Below, one piece after another: positions 1 to 12,266 of a stretch of 64,000 nucleotides of DNA (within the stretch, counting starts at the first letter, position 1; every line of letters starts with the position of its first letter). The DNA comes from Cordilura impudica (taxonomy: Eukaryota; Arthropoda; Insecta; Diptera; Scathophagidae): positions 28,025,454-28,089,453 of the forward strand of contig OY821522.1 of NCBI GenBank assembly GCA_963682025.1, written 5' to 3'. The translations under genes and the position numbers were made by a program. The notes beneath the pieces were generated by a model, which worked only from the letters and a program-made list of their open reading frames with translations, was not told the DNA's origin and searched no databases.

Positions 1-1967
1 TAATTATAGAGCATAAATATTATTAACTATTATGAAAATAATACTAATAATAATAAATGTAAACATTTTCCCTCAAACATGTGCCTGTATAATAAACTTG
101 GTAACTCTACTTAAAATAAAATAAGAGAGAGAAGTATACAAATTTTTTCAAGTTTACGCTTCGACAACATTTTAAAAATGAGATTGCAGTCAGATGTTTG
201 AGCATAAAATTTAATGGCGATGGATTCGACTAATTCGAACAATTTTTCGTTGATAATACGTACACAACGATTTTACAATTTCAGTGTGATGTGAGATTGG
301 GGGGTTAACTTTTTGTTGTCTTTACAAAATAGAGTTACCGAGTTCGTCAATGAGTTTTTTGCTTACAAAACAGTTCTACATAGTTATATAGAATTATTAT
401 TCTGCTTTACCTATAAAATATCTGATTGCGATTACATCTAATTTTTAAAAATTGTTTATAATTAATAAAGCATTATTATTCACATAAATACAAAATTTCA
501 CTTTTTAAATTTTCCATTCAAATTTAGGAAAATATCAATTATAATAAAAACTGAAAATAAAATTTCCAATTATAAATTAGAAAATATTAATTGAGTTTCA
601 GAAAATCATATCAAAACGTCGGAAATAATTTTAAATTTTAATTTTAAATTTAGAAATATCTTTACATTTAAAAATGTTTACATTTAAAAAAAATATTGCC
701 ATTCAGGAGATATTAATAACTTTTCAGTACCGCGATTCAGTAACTTCTTTTAACGATAGTCGAATTGTAAAAAAAAGAAAATTGCAAAATTATCAGTAAA
801 ATTTTGAAACGATATTCGCTATTGTTAAAGTCAGCTGTTGTTGTTATCTAAACGACAACCATTTTTGTGTGTTTTATCCAATCGATAAAAACTTAAATTT
901 TTAGGTTGAAATGTCGTCATACATAAATAAAAATCATGAAATAGTGAAAATATTTTGCTTTAATTAAAAAACTTTTTTATATAAATAAAAAAATTAAATA
1001 GCATATTCAATTCATTATTTCATTTTCAAATAAATAAACAGAAATATTAGTAAAAAAAATAAAGATATTAAACATAAACATAAAATCATCCTGTCAAACA
1101 CGAAGTAATTTGTTTTTTTCTATTCTTTGTGTTTTTCGCTTATTTTGACAGAGATGCCACTCCTTTACAATTTAAATAAATAGAAAAACAGATTTGTCGA
1201 TATTAATTTAAATTCAATGAATTTAAGAAAACCTCAAATGATATTTAAGAATTGCTAACATAAAAATTGTTACATAAGTAAACGTAATTTTATGAGAATG
1301 TTATTTTTTATATATAAATTTTCACAATTTTTTTTGGATGAAAATTTGAAGTTTTTCAGAAAATAAAGATAACATTAAATTATTTTATTTAAAATGTTTG
1401 GGACTTTTCGTTTTTTGCGTTTTTCATCCCTAATTTGATTATTTATTATTATAAATTTATTCTCTATGTTTTCAAAATATGGCAATATTTTAAAAAAAAA
1501 GTTGAGATAGCTTTTTTTTTTGGTTATTATTTTGTTACTCCATCCGACCTATATGGGCACAATGAAGAAATATTTGGCCAGTTAAAAGAAACTATACAGC
1601 CATCTCCAATTAGCACGATTTAATGCATATAGCCACTCTACACAACCATTACCTTTGCAATGGAGGTTAGGGCGAGCTATTTAATTAGCAAAAACTAAAT
1701 TAAACGAGAAGTTATGTCATATAACCGGAAACGCATGCATATAGGTATATAACCAAAATGCATGCCGATCAGCAACCACGATGACCAAAAAGCAAACACC
1801 GAAATAATAGAAAAGAAGAAAACCAACCCAAAGAATTTGCTGAAATAATTTGGTATTAAGTTTAACAAATTGTTTACTTTTTCATTTACATTTATTATCA
1901 AGACTCAAACCGAGGTGGAGGGTATCAAAGATTCGGCACAGCCGAATTTAACACTCTTACTTGTTTT
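1..1967 (-). mobile_element. TE-X, left copy (non-coding repeat, truncated by window edge)
   Basis: On the minus strand this begins with the terminus CAAGTAAGAGTGTTAAATTC, followed by a short palindrome (TTCGGC..GCCGAA) and ATACCCTCCACC. About 1.65 kb of it (roughly 310-1967) matches 41254-42960 in inverted orientation with scattered substitutions and indels. One indel is about 130 bases near 1505-1640 that the right copy lacks. No coding potential is credible; the small frames present are not conserved between copies. The ends resemble the Helentron-associated DINE-1/mini-me class of fly repeats, but that assignment is tentative. Confidence 0.7.
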
Positions 1968-3859
1968 TTGTTTGATTTAATAATTATTGAAATATGTATG
2001 TAGGTAGATGTGTTTTAAATTCTGTTCACTTTTGTTTGTTGTTAAATTTGTCTTATTGGTTTGGTTGTCAAAACTAGATTGAGTAAAAACTACAGTATAC
2101 TTAAATATGCTAGTTAAAGAAGTTATGAAAAAGAATGGGAATGAGAAAAAAAGAGTAACAACAAATCACATACGATATTCCCGTTATTGTTTTTAAATAA
2201 AATATCAGTGTGTTAAATGAATGTATTCATTGGTTAAAGGTCAGGAATTTAAATTAATGAATTCAAAAATAAATATTTTTTAACAATGAAAATATTTAGG
2301 TAATAAAAATTAAAAATTAAGTAAATAAATTGTTTAGATAGTTAATAGATAATGTATGTTGGTTTAATATTGGTGATTAAACAACTACTTTAATAGACGT
2401 TGCAGATGATATATATACATATACATATATTTCATATTCTTTTGAATAAATTGTCTTTTAGTAGCTTTGGGTCATTTGTGGGTCTTCTTATTTTATTTAG
2501 AAAAATATAGATAGTTTTTATCCATAAAATAATTTTATAACAAAATTGGGTAAAAGTTGTTTTAATTTATATTCGCGAGCAATAAGCAGATAACTGCACC
2601 AAAGATATATCACAATGGATTATTTTGATTATTTTAAATTCTAAATAGTGATGTCATCGAGTTTAATAGAAAAACTCGTTTACGGTAATTTTTATTTAAA
2701 AAAAAATTAAAATCCAAAGCTGGCTTTGGCAAATAAAGGGTTAACGTTCTCGGATTTATCCCAAATTTTAGGAATGGAAGTTCTACACATTTGGCTGTTA
2801 TATTTTGAGCTTCGCATTTAAAAATTCAGCACCACTTACAGAATATTTGATTTTTTTTTAATAAATTGTCTCTTATTAACTTGGGGTCATATGTGACCCC
2901 AATTCAAAAAGGGTTAATGGGGTCGTATTACTTTTTTCCAAAACTCTTGGCTATAAAGATAAAATATAACATTTTAAAGTAGAAAAGTGAAGAATTTTTT
3001 TAGAAAGTATTAAGAAAGAGTACATTTACAGAATATTTTACAAAAATCCCATTTTTCTCGAAATCCGCAAAAATAAAATCCTTGTCAAAAAATCATGGCA
3101 AAAATCACTACTTAAACATTCACACAGTTAATCTGTAACATGTATTTAACAAAGTCTTAAAGTGCCAGATCCATTTTTTTAAATTTTGCTTAAGAAAATT
3201 TTTCAAAACTTGAAAAAGTAGGTTTCAAAATTATATCAAAAAAATTTCCCATATTCGGTCTCAATGCGCAATAGGTTAACAACATGGTAATAAAACAATG
3301 CTTCGTATCTGATTACTTATAAGTATAGAGACAAAAAAAATATTATGGCTTTAATCAATTTCTCAAACTTAAAAAAAATGCTATAAAATTTTATGACCTA
3401 GTTTTTTTTGGGACAAAAGTGGTCTGGGTCATTTGCTATTTCTTGGCGAATTTTTATTAGATTTTGAATTTTTATAACTTTTTGAAAATATAATTAGTAC
3501 TCATCTCGATTCTTATACCAACTTGTCGGAAAAATTAAACTATAGATCGAAATTTTCGTCAAATCTCAAAAAAAAAAAAATCATATTTTCCTCATATCAA
3601 CACACTTGAAATTTTCAACCGATTTCCGGCGCGACTTTTCTTTATCCCATTGTCCCCAAACTTCACATTTATTAGTTTTATATTGAAAGGTAACAAACTA
3701 GATCCTGCCTATCCCCAAAATCGCAATTTGAAAAAGTCCATATAACGTAGGACCACTCTAATCGATATAGATAATCCCTCAATGCTTTCAACAAAACTTA
3801 GTCGGCTTTTTAATTTCTCAGAGTGTTAAAAGAAAGTTACTGAACCCTACCTTGTAAAC
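1968..3859. other. AT-rich spacer without recognisable genes
   Basis: No open frame of note and no element recognised. It holds a diverged pair of short repeats (about 2444-2485 and 2860-2900) sharing AATAAATTGTCT and GGGTCAT. The second copy contains a small palindrome, GGGGTCA..TGACCCC, at 2883-2900. GGGTTAA motifs recur near 2738 and 2912. It may be very old repeat debris. Confidence 0.5.
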
Positions 3860-4352
3860 CGTGTTCAGTTTATCTTCCTTAATGCCCAATTTTCGAGACC
3901 ACTACATGTACCTTAAGGTGTTCCGCTAGGCTCAATTCTAGGCCCTCTTCTGTTTTCAATGTGCGCCAGTGACTTGCCAGATCATATAAAGTATTGTAAA
4001 GTACACATATACCCCGATGACGTCCAAGTATATCTTTGCAGTCCACTAAAATCTTCCAGAGAAAACGTAGCAAAACTTAATGATGATTCAAATAATATTT
4101 ATAACTGGGAAACTGCTAATGGACTTTCTCTCAAGTCCAAATGTATCATCATGCACAAGAAAACTCTACGTCATAATCTAGATTTTGAAATTGTTCTCAA
4201 CAATCAGAGGATTGAAATTGTGTCCTCATTAAAAAATCTGACTGTTGTTTTTAATGACACACTTAGTTGGAATAATCATGTAAACGTTGTGATAGGGAGA
4301 ACGTTTCGAACGCTTTGGGCGACTCAATCTTGCACTCCATTTAATATAAGAA
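3860..4352 (+). pseudogene. CR1-like LINE reverse transcriptase fragment
   Basis: The translated fragment covers RT motifs B to E of a non-LTR retrotransposon: GVPLGSILGPLLFS, then a motif C reading YPDDVQVYL, then the thumb region. It is closely similar to the CR1-like LINE on the minus strand at 57893-62985, which reads KGVTQGSILGPLLFS and YADDVQLYI. That similarity fixes the clade and shows the piece stops inside the C-terminal region at about residue FNIRI. Alanine of the YADD box is replaced by proline. The 5' part is missing or unreadable and no 3' tail is present. At about 4352 it joins directly to a different LINE in the same orientation. A dead fragment. Confidence 0.75.
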
Positions 4353-5945
4353 TAAGAGAAAAAAGTTTCAAGTTTTTAAACAAATACAGAAAATCTAAAA
4401 GTGCAGAAGAAAAGATAAATATTTGAAATCGCAAACGCATTACAAACAAATATGCAGAACCCGTAAAGCGGAATATAATAAGCAACTTATTGATAAAATA
4501 AACTGCATAAAAACAGCAAAGAATGGTCGAAAGTAGCTAAAGAGATAAGAAACCACAAGCCCTGATGACTCGGCCGCAAATTTCACAGCCCACTTTCAGA
4601 ATCTTTTAAATTCAACACATCCAGATATACAGTATGCACCCTATTTCATTGAAAATCGTTTACTAGATGGTCCTATTACTATTATTGAAGTGGAGAACGT
4701 ATTAAAGAAGGTGAAATTAAACAAAGGCGCAGGTGAAGATCGGGTACCTTATGAATTTTTTTGAATGCTGCGGATGAATTCTATATACAACTGCTGCTGG
4801 AGTATAACAACGTCTTTAATAAAAGTAAAATCGATAACTCTTTTAATAAGACTCTGTTTTTTCCCATATATAAAAAGGGAGATATAAACCAACCTAACAA
4901 TTATAGAGGCATATCCTTCATAAATTGCATAAATTGTCAAGATCATGATGGGGCTGTTGAATGAAAGGTTGTATAATTTGTTGGAAACAAATAATATTAT
5001 GACAGAATATCAGGCTGGATTTCGAAGACAATATTCAACATTTGATAACATTTACAACTTCTCAGCCTTGGTAAGGATTAAGCTAGAAGATAAAAAGAAA
5101 GTCTATGCGTTTTTCTTAGATTTTAAAGCTACTTTCGACAATGTACAAAGGCAGGCGCTAATTTATAAACTATATTGTATGGGTGTGTCTTATAAGTTTG
5201 CTAAAATGCTTGAAAGTATCTACAGTAAAACAGAAACAGCCATATGGACAGCTGAAGAAATTTCCGATTACTTTACAACAAAATCAGGAGTTAAACAGGG
5301 TTGTTTGTTGTCTCCTCTTTTATTCGCGTTATATATAAACGATTTGCTTGAAATTCTTGAGGGCGGTCTGAATATAGATGTTGTCAACATAAGACTTTTG
5401 CTATATGATGACGACATAGTGCTATTGGCAGAGGATGCATTAGTTTTGCAAAAAATGATAAAAAAAAAACCTCGAGATATGTTGTAGTACATAGGGCCTG
5501 GAAGTTAACCTTAGCAAATCGGAAATACTTGTTTTTAGAAATGGTGGTCAATTGGCCAGTCATGAAAAATGGGTTTTCAACAATGCAGAAATCAAAATAT
5601 CATCAGAATTTAACTACCTGGGTGTTATTTTCACACCTAAATTAAAGTTCAGCAAAGATATTGAAAAACGAAATATTCAGGCTAAAGGCGCCATTAATGC
5701 AACCTGGCAAAGCTTTCTCTGTAAAACGGAAATAATTCTGCAAATGAAGTGGAAAGGTTTCTTAGCAGTGTGTAGATCAATTCAATCATATGCTGCTCAG
5801 GTATGGGGGTTTGGATATTTTGAAAAAACTAATAAATTTCAATGCTATTTACTTTCTCAAAAAAATTCTTAAGCTGCCAGAGAATGAAATTTCCAATTCT
5901 ATTATTATAAACAATGCTGCAGATATTGATTTAATAAGTCTTAAA
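4353..5945 (+). pseudogene. LINE reverse transcriptase, second family (clade uncertain)
   Basis: A degenerate ORF2 spread over three frames. Readable blocks are a lysine-rich linker, then GAGEDRVPYEFF, YKKGDINQPNNYRGIS, an RT block at 4945-5487 with FLDFKATFDNV (motif A), GVKQGCLLSPLLFALYINDL (motif B) and LLLYDDDIVLLAE (motif C), and a thumb/connection at 5552-5872. Motif C has aspartate in place of alanine in YADD. Frameshifts occur near 4760, 4945 and 5470-5550. The GVKQGCLLSPLLF and DIVLLAE signatures fit RTE, ingi or I/R1-related LINEs; which clade cannot be settled by eye. No endonuclease is present, so the copy is 5' truncated. A 3' region runs to an A-rich tail at about 6071-6092. Confidence 0.75.
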
Positions 5946-6092
5946 ATTTAAATATACAATAATAAACATTTCTTATCCAAACTAAATAAAATTATTACCT
6001 TTTTTAAAATTTTTACTCTTATTTAATGAAAAAAATGAATCAAATAAACAAATCTCTCGATAATTATTATCAAATAAACAAAAAAAAAAAAA
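5946..6092 (+). other. LINE 3' end and A-rich tail
   Basis: AT-rich sequence after the LINE reading frame, ending in a run of about 14 A at the border with the next repeat. Read as the 3' untranslated end and poly-A of the preceding LINE. Confidence 0.5.
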
Positions 6093-6888
6093 ACAAGTAA
6101 GAAAATTATAGTCGGTCTAGACCGACTATAGGATACCCTATACCATGCGTTTAGGCCCAACTAACTGGACATAGAAAATAAGCATAAACCAAATTTGAGT
6201 GGGATTTTTATAAATTTTTTTGTCCGCAGATATGAAAAAGTTCATATCGGATGCTATATCTATATGGACACTAGGCCTAAAAATAGGTCGATCCTGACCT
6301 TGTATGAATGGATCCTGACAAGAGACCTTGTATTTTGCAAAAATATATACAAACAAAATTTGAGAAGAATCAGTGCAATATTTTTGTTTTTTGATAGATT
6401 TAAGTGAATATCGGGAAGCAGCTCTATATGGGGCCTATGACTAAGAGTTGTCCCATGGGGATCATTTTTGGACTATTGATTAATGGATGTAATAAACACA
6501 TACAAACCCAATTTGACTAAGATTTATATGATAATTTGGATCTTATGGCAATTTAAGTCGATTTCATAGGGGTCAATTGTATGGGGGCTAGGTCTGAACA
6601 TGGACCGATTCTCACCAATTTTAATAGCGTTCATTCCATGGCCGATAAAAGCTTATATACCAAATTTCATCAAAATATATTCATATTTGCGACCTACAGT
6701 TTGATTACAAGCTTTACATGGACACACAGACGGACGGACGGACGGACGGACATCGCTAAATCGAATCAGATAGTGATTCTGATTCGATCGGTATAATTAA
6801 AGATGGGTCTAGGTCGAATATTTTTGGTAGTTACAAACAGCAGCACAAAGTCATTATACCCAAACCACATAGTGGTATAGGGTATAAT
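6093..6888 (+). mobile_element. (GTCY)n mini-me/DINE-1-like element, copy A
   Basis: Starts AACAAGTAAGAAAATTATAG followed by the perfect palindrome GTCGGTCTAGACCGAC (6111-6126) and ATACCCTATACCATGCG. It contains a (GACG)n tract at about 6729-6750 and ends with ACATAGTGGTATAGGGTATAA. Four related copies lie within 6 kb (A, B, C, D). A conserved core, a GTCY microsatellite and a GGGTATAA end match what is described for the non-autonomous mini-me/DINE-1 family of flies. Non-coding. Confidence 0.75.
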
Positions 6889-7227
6889 TAAGTTATCCCG
6901 TAACACTCATATACATGAATATTCGATCCCTTCGCCTAAATTTTACACCTTTTTTAATAAACATTAACAAAATAATAAATAATATTAATTTTATTGTTTT
7001 GGTTGAAACAAACATAAATAACGATGAAAACCATCTTTACAACATAAACGGATTCAACTCTTTTTTTTGAACAGAAGTAGCAGAAGTGGAGGTATAGCTG
7101 TTTATATCAAAGAGAATATATTGTATACAAATATTTCTTTAAATACAACTTCATTTGAAACAACTCAAATTGATGTCAATATCAACAACAAAACAATCTC
7201 TCTCATCCCAGTTTATCGTCCATCTCA

Positions 7228-7500
7228 CGAAAATGTAAACAAGTTTATAATAGAACTTGACCAAACATAAACAAGTAAAAAATTATAGTCGGTCTATACC
7301 GACTATACGATACCCTGTACCATGCGTTTAGAGACCCTATCTCTCAGGCCCATCTAACTGGATATAGAAAATAAGCATAACCGAAAATGTAAACAAGTTT
7401 ATAATAGAACTTGACCAAACATAAACAATATAAACAAGTAAAAAATTATAGTCGGTCTATACCGACTATACGATACCCTATACCATGCGTTTAGAGACCC
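7228..7500 (+). repeat. Tandem duplication of LINE/element junction (154 bp period)
   Basis: The segment CGAAAATGTAAACAAGTTTA.., which spans the end of the endonuclease block and the first ~110 bases of a (GTCY)n element, occurs at 7228-7380 and again from 7382. The copies differ by a few bases. The second copy runs on into the full element, the first stops. Confidence 0.8.
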
Positions 7501-8236
7501 TATCTCTCAGGCCCAACTAACTGGATATAGAAAATAAGCATAAACCAAATTTGAGTGGGATTTTTATTAATTTTTTTGGCTGCAGATATGAAAAAGTTCA
7601 TATCGGATGCTACATCTAGATGGGGACTAGGCCCAAAAATGGACCGATCCTGACCATGTTTGGTAAAGTCTCTTGTATTTTGTAAAAATATATACAAACA
7701 AAATTTGAAAGGAATCCGTGCAATATTTTTGTTTTTTGATAGATTTAAGTGAAGATCGGGAAGCAGCTCTATATGGGGCCTATGACTAAGAGTTGTCCAA
7801 TAGGGATCATTTTTGGACTACTGATTAATGGATGTAATATGCACATACAAACCCAATTTGGCTAAGATTTATGTGATAATTTGGATCTTATGACAATTTA
7901 TGTTGATTTCATAGGGGTCATTTGTATGGGGGCTAGGTCTGAACATGGACCGATTCTCACCAATTTCAGCAGCGTTCATCCCATGGCCGATAAAGGCTTA
8001 TATACCAAATTTCATCAAAATATTTTCATAATTGCGACCTGCAGTTTGATTTCAAGCTTTACATGGACACACAGACGGACGGACGGACGGACATCGTTAA
8101 ATCGAATCAGAAAGTGATTCTGAAAGTGATTCTGATTCGATCGGTATAATAAAAGGGTTTAGGTCAAATATTTTTGGTAGTTACAAACAGCAGCACAAAG
8201 TCATTATACCCAAACCACATAGTGGTATAGGGTATA
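7434..8236 (+). mobile_element. (GTCY)n mini-me/DINE-1-like element, copy B
   Basis: Same start (ACAAGTA..GTCGGTCTATACCGAC), interior, GACG tract (about 8082-8094) and end (ACATAGTGGTATAGGGTATAA) as copy A. It lies inside the LINE endonuclease domain. ATAAACAAG is found on both sides, which may be a target duplication or may overlap the element's own first bases. Non-coding. Confidence 0.75.
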
Positions 8237-8466
8237 AAAATAAACAAGATGTTGTTGTTATTGGGGACATGAATATCGATATACTCAACCAAAATATAAC
8301 AACTGCAAAATATATGGAAATGATAATATCTAACGAATTGCAGTGCATGGTAAATGAGAGTACAAGAGATCTTAAAAAACACACAAGTACTTGCATTGAC
8401 CACATACATATTAGAAACAACAAAACAAATACACAAACACATGCTATTGTAATACGGCCTACACAC

Positions 8467-8528
8467 GAGGCAACCAGTTGAAGCAATGGTTGTATCAACA
8501 ATGATATACACGTAGCAACGGTTGCCTC
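8467..8528. repeat. 62 bp inverted repeat at LINE/LINE junction
   Basis: GAGGCAACC-A-GTTG at 8467-8480 pairs with CAAC-GGTTGCCTC at 8516-8528: 13 pairs with one bulged A, around a 35 base loop. It sits exactly between the endonuclease fragment and the Jockey LINE. Confidence 0.6.
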
Positions 8529-8529
8529 A

Positions 8530-11146
8530 ACCAACGAAAAATATCAAAACTTTTTGATATTTCTTGCTGAAACGGAAATTTTCCTTAAAAACAATTACAT
8601 CGACATATTTCTAATTTCCGAAACACATTTTACAAAAAAAACCTTTTTTAAAATAAAAAATTATGATACTATTACTGCGAATCATCCTGATGAAAGAGCT
8701 CACGCAGGTGCAGCTATTTTAATAAAATCTAATATAAAATATGAAATATTAGATCCAGTCACAAAACCATTTTTACAAGCAGCTGGTGTTAAAGTTACTT
8801 ATGAAAATAGTACTATAAATATATTTTCAATTTATTTCCCACCAAGACATACTGTTAAATGTCTACAATATGAGAACTTTTTTAAAAATATTGGTCAAAA
8901 ATTTATTGTTGGCGGAGATTTTAATGCCAAACATCCCTGGTGGGGATCTCGTCTTTCAAACCCAAAAGGAAGGGAGCTTTATAAGTGTGTTGTTAAAAAC
9001 CATTATTCATCATTATCAACGGGAAGTCCTACATACTGGCCTAGTGATCCAAACAAAATACCAGATCTTTTGGATTTTATTATTTATAATGGCATACCAA
9101 GATCTTTTTTAGATATCACAGATAGCGCTGATTTGAGTTCTGATCATAGTCCAATAATCATTACATTTAGCGTAGCTCTTCATACTGTAGCGAAAAAGTC
9201 AAAAATTTTTACCGCTGCAACAGATTTGGAATATTTTGGATATTGGTTAGAGCAAAACATAAATTTAAATATACCAATTAAAACTGGTTGTGAGTTGGAA
9301 GATGCTGTTGAAACATTTACCAGCTTAATTCATGAGGCAGCATTTATATCAACACCCAAAAAACCCGAAACTAATGGCTATAATGTTAGAATATCGTCTG
9401 AAATAAGAGAACTTATTACTGAAAAAAGAAGATTACGGAGATTATATCAGAACACCAGAAGTTCATTAGATAAAACAAATTTTAACAGGGCATCTCAATA
9501 TTTAAAAAAACGGTTAAAAGAATATAAAAGTAATTTGATGAAAACATTTTTGAGCAATCTTGATGTATCACGAAATGACGAGCATAGTCTATGGAAAGCA
9601 ACAAAATATCTCAAACGTCCTACAAGGAGGAACATACCAATCAAAGACGCTAATGGAGTTTGGTGTAGATCTGAAAAAAGCAAAGCTAACGCATTTAAAG
9701 AACATCTAGAACAGACTTTCAACCCATTTTCATTAAATAATCCAGCAGACAGATATGAAATTGAAAACTTTTTAAATATACCTTGCCAAATGGATCTTCC
9801 GATTAGGAATATAACTTCATCAGAGGTGAGAAGTGCTATTAATAAATTAAACAACACAAAGTCTCCAGGATATGATAATATCGACTCCAAGGTAGTAAAA
9901 TCTTTGCCTGAAAAAGGTGTGCTTTTTCTTACGACCATATTCAACTCTATCATGAGATTAAGTCATTTTCCATCTCAGTGGAAATATGCTGAAATAGTTA
10001 TGATACTTAAACCTAATAAACCGGAAAATGCTGTTACATCTTATAGACCAATAAGCTTATTGTCAACATTTTCTAAGATTTTTGAGAGACTATTTCTTAA
10101 AAGACTTCTTCCCATAATAGAAAAACAAAATATAATTCCAGAATATCAGTTTGGGTTCCGGCACAAACATGGTACACCTGAACAATGTCACCGGATTGTT
10201 GACGTCATTACCAACACACTCGAGAGAAAACAGTATTGTTCCGCCGTATTTTTAGATGTTCAACAAGCTTTTGATAGAGTGTGGCATATTGGACTGTTAC
10301 ATAAATTAAAAAAGCTTATTCCTGCACCATATTATCTTCTGCTGAAATCATATATTGATGAAAGATACTTCTACGTTTGTATCAATGGAGAAAATTCAAA
10401 TTTTGGACAAATTAAATCTGGGATTCCACAGGGCAGCGTACTTGGTCCAGTACTTTATACAATATTCACATCAGATATGCCTAATGTAGATGGTCTTACA
10501 ATTGCTACTTATGCAGATGACACTGCTATATTAGCATAATGAATCACCAATTGCAGCCTCTGAATTGGTACAAAATGAGTTAAATCTTGTAGATAATTGG
10601 TTAAAAAAATGGAACGTTAAAGTAAATACAGAAAAGTCAATTCATATTACATTTACGTTAAGAAAAAATGATTGTCCACCTGTATACTTAAACGGTGCTA
10701 TTATACCGATAAGTAACAATGTAAAATACCTGGGTCTTCATCTTGATAGAAGACTTACATGGAAGGAACATGTTAATAAGAAACGTGAGCACTTAAATAT
10801 AAAAACGAGACGAATGTATTGGCTGTTGGGTCCAAAATCAGAATTAAGTTTAGAAAACAAAGTAACCTTATACAAAACCATTCTTAAGCCAGTTTGGACC
10901 TATGGTGTTCAACTTTGGGGGACAACCAGCAATTCAAACATTGAAATTTTGCAGAGATATCAATCAAAAACATTACGGCTATTAGCAAATGCACCTTGGT
11001 TTATAACTAATAACAATATACACAAGGACCTTAAAATTCCAAAAGTAAAAGATGAAATTAGCAGTTTTAGCGAAAGATACCTTAATAGACTTAGCAATCA
11101 CCCAAACATATTAGCTATAAATCTTTTAGATGGTAGTGATGAAATA
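8530..11146 (+). pseudogene. Jockey-clade LINE ORF2 (endonuclease and reverse transcriptase)
   Basis: One open frame to 10539 and a second from 10565 to about 11146. The first carries the AP-endonuclease (ISETHFTKK near residue 22; GGDFNAKHPWWGS near 121; SSDHSPI near 198) and the RT (SPGYDNID, FLDVQQAFDRVWH motif A, SGIPQGSVLGPVLYTIF motif B, YADDTAILA motif C). A frame change with stop right after the YADD box at about 10537 separates the thumb/C-terminal part, which reads YLGLHLDRRLTWKEH and LKPVWTYGVQLWGTT. The motifs are of the Jockey clade. The apparent start at 8554 is TTG, so the true N-terminus is missing. The last ~10 residues are cut off where repeat C begins; the related copy at 29040 shows the natural end. 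All RT catalytic aspartates are present, but the frame break makes it a pseudogene. Confidence 0.85.
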
Positions 11147-11487
11147 AACATATGTTGATTTCATAGGGGTCATTTGTAGGGGGGCTAGGTCTGAACATGG
11201 ACCGATTCTCACCAATTTCAATAGCGTTCATCCTATGGCCGATAAAAGATTAAATACCAAATTTCATCAAAATATATTCATATTTGCGACCTGCAGTTTG
11301 ATTACAAGCTTTGCATGGAAACACAGACGGACGGACGGACACACGGACGGACATCGTTAAATCGAATCAGATAGTGATTCTGATTCGATCGGTATAATTA
11401 AAGTTGGGTCTAGGTCAAATATTTTTGGTAGTTACAAACTGCAGCACAAAGTCATTATACCCAAGCCACATAGTGGTATAGGGTATA
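11147..11487 (+). mobile_element. (GTCY)n mini-me/DINE-1-like element, copy C (3' half)
   Basis: Matches the distal half of copies A and B from ATATGTTGATTTCATAGGGG to ACATAGTGGTATAGGGTATA, with a GACG tract at about 11326-11352. Its 5' half is missing and it truncates the Jockey ORF. Confidence 0.75.
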
Positions 11488-11489
11488 AT

Positions 11490-12240
11490 AAAACAAGTAA
11501 GAAAATTATTGTCGGTCTAGACCGACTATACGATACCCTATACCATGCGTTTAGAGACCCTATCTCTTAGGCCAAACTAACTGGACATAGAAAATAAGAT
11601 AAACCAAATTTGAGTGAGATTTTTTGGCTGCAGATATGAAAAAGTTCATATCGGATGCTATATCTATATGGGCACTAGGCCTAAAATTGGACCGATCCTG
11701 ATCATGTTTGGTAAAGTCTCTTGTATTTTGCATATATACAAACAAAATTTGAAAAGAATCAGTGTAATATTTTTGTTATTTGATAGATTTAAGTGCATAT
11801 CGGGAAGCAGGGGCCTATGAGTAAGGGTTGTCCCATAGGTATAATTTTTGGACTACTCATTAATAGATGTAATAAACGCATACAAACCCAATTTGAGTAA
11901 GATCTATATGATAATTTGGATCTTATGGCAATTTATGTCGATTTCATAGGGGTCATTTGTATGGGGGCTAGGTCTGAACATGGACCGATTTTCACCAATT
12001 TCTATAGCGTTCATCCTATGGCCGATAAAAGATTAAATACCAAATTTCATCAAAATATATTCATATTTGCGACCTGCAGTTTGATTACAAGCTTTACATG
12101 GAAACACAGACGGACGGACGGACACACGGACGGACATCGTTAAATCGAATCAGATAGTGATTCTGATTCGATCGGTATAATTAAAGATGGGTGTAAGTCA
12201 AATATTTTTGGTTGTTACAAACAGCAGCACAAAGGGTATA
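11490..12240 (+). mobile_element. (GTCY)n mini-me/DINE-1-like element, copy D
   Basis: Full 5' end with the palindrome GTCGGTCTAGACCGAC (11512-11527) and a GACG tract near 12107-12135. The usual 3' end is shortened: after CAGCAGCACAAAG it goes straight to GGTATAAAA, so the ACATAGTGG segment is deleted. It lies directly after copy C, head to tail. Confidence 0.75.
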
Positions 12241-12266
12241 AAAATTATACGCCGAATTATATTCTC

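Larger units (their letters stand above)
6899..8466 (+). pseudogene. LINE AP-endonuclease domain, split by a (GTCY)n element
   Basis: Two blocks of one apurinic-endonuclease-like domain flank repeat copy B. The first, about 6903-7267, reads NIRSLRLNF, FIVLVETNIN and GGIAVYIKENI. The second, about 8237-8460, continues with VVVIGDMNIDIL and CIDHIHIRN. The order (LVET box, GGIAVY, then GDMNIDIL) is that of the N-terminal endonuclease of CR1/Jockey-group LINEs. Copy B was inserted between them, and the first ~150 bases at the junction were duplicated. There is a further frame break near 7068. No RT of the same family follows; a Jockey LINE begins at about 8530. Clade within the endonuclease-bearing LINEs is not certain. 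Confidence 0.7.

Noticed and set aside
1695..1901. Open 68-codon frame on the minus strand in TE-X
   Set aside because: The inverted partner near 41340-41540 breaks it (an extra segment near 41420), and the peptide has only generic hydrophobic composition.
6195..8117. Several 65-80 codon frames in the (GTCY)n elements (also 11560-12143)
   Set aside because: The similar peptides arise because the repeat copies are similar; no start context, domain or conservation beyond the DNA repeat.
8164..8534. Two minus-strand frames of 115-117 codons, hydrophobic
   Set aside because: Antisense to the LINE endonuclease fragment, which has a clear GDMNIDIL motif on the plus strand.
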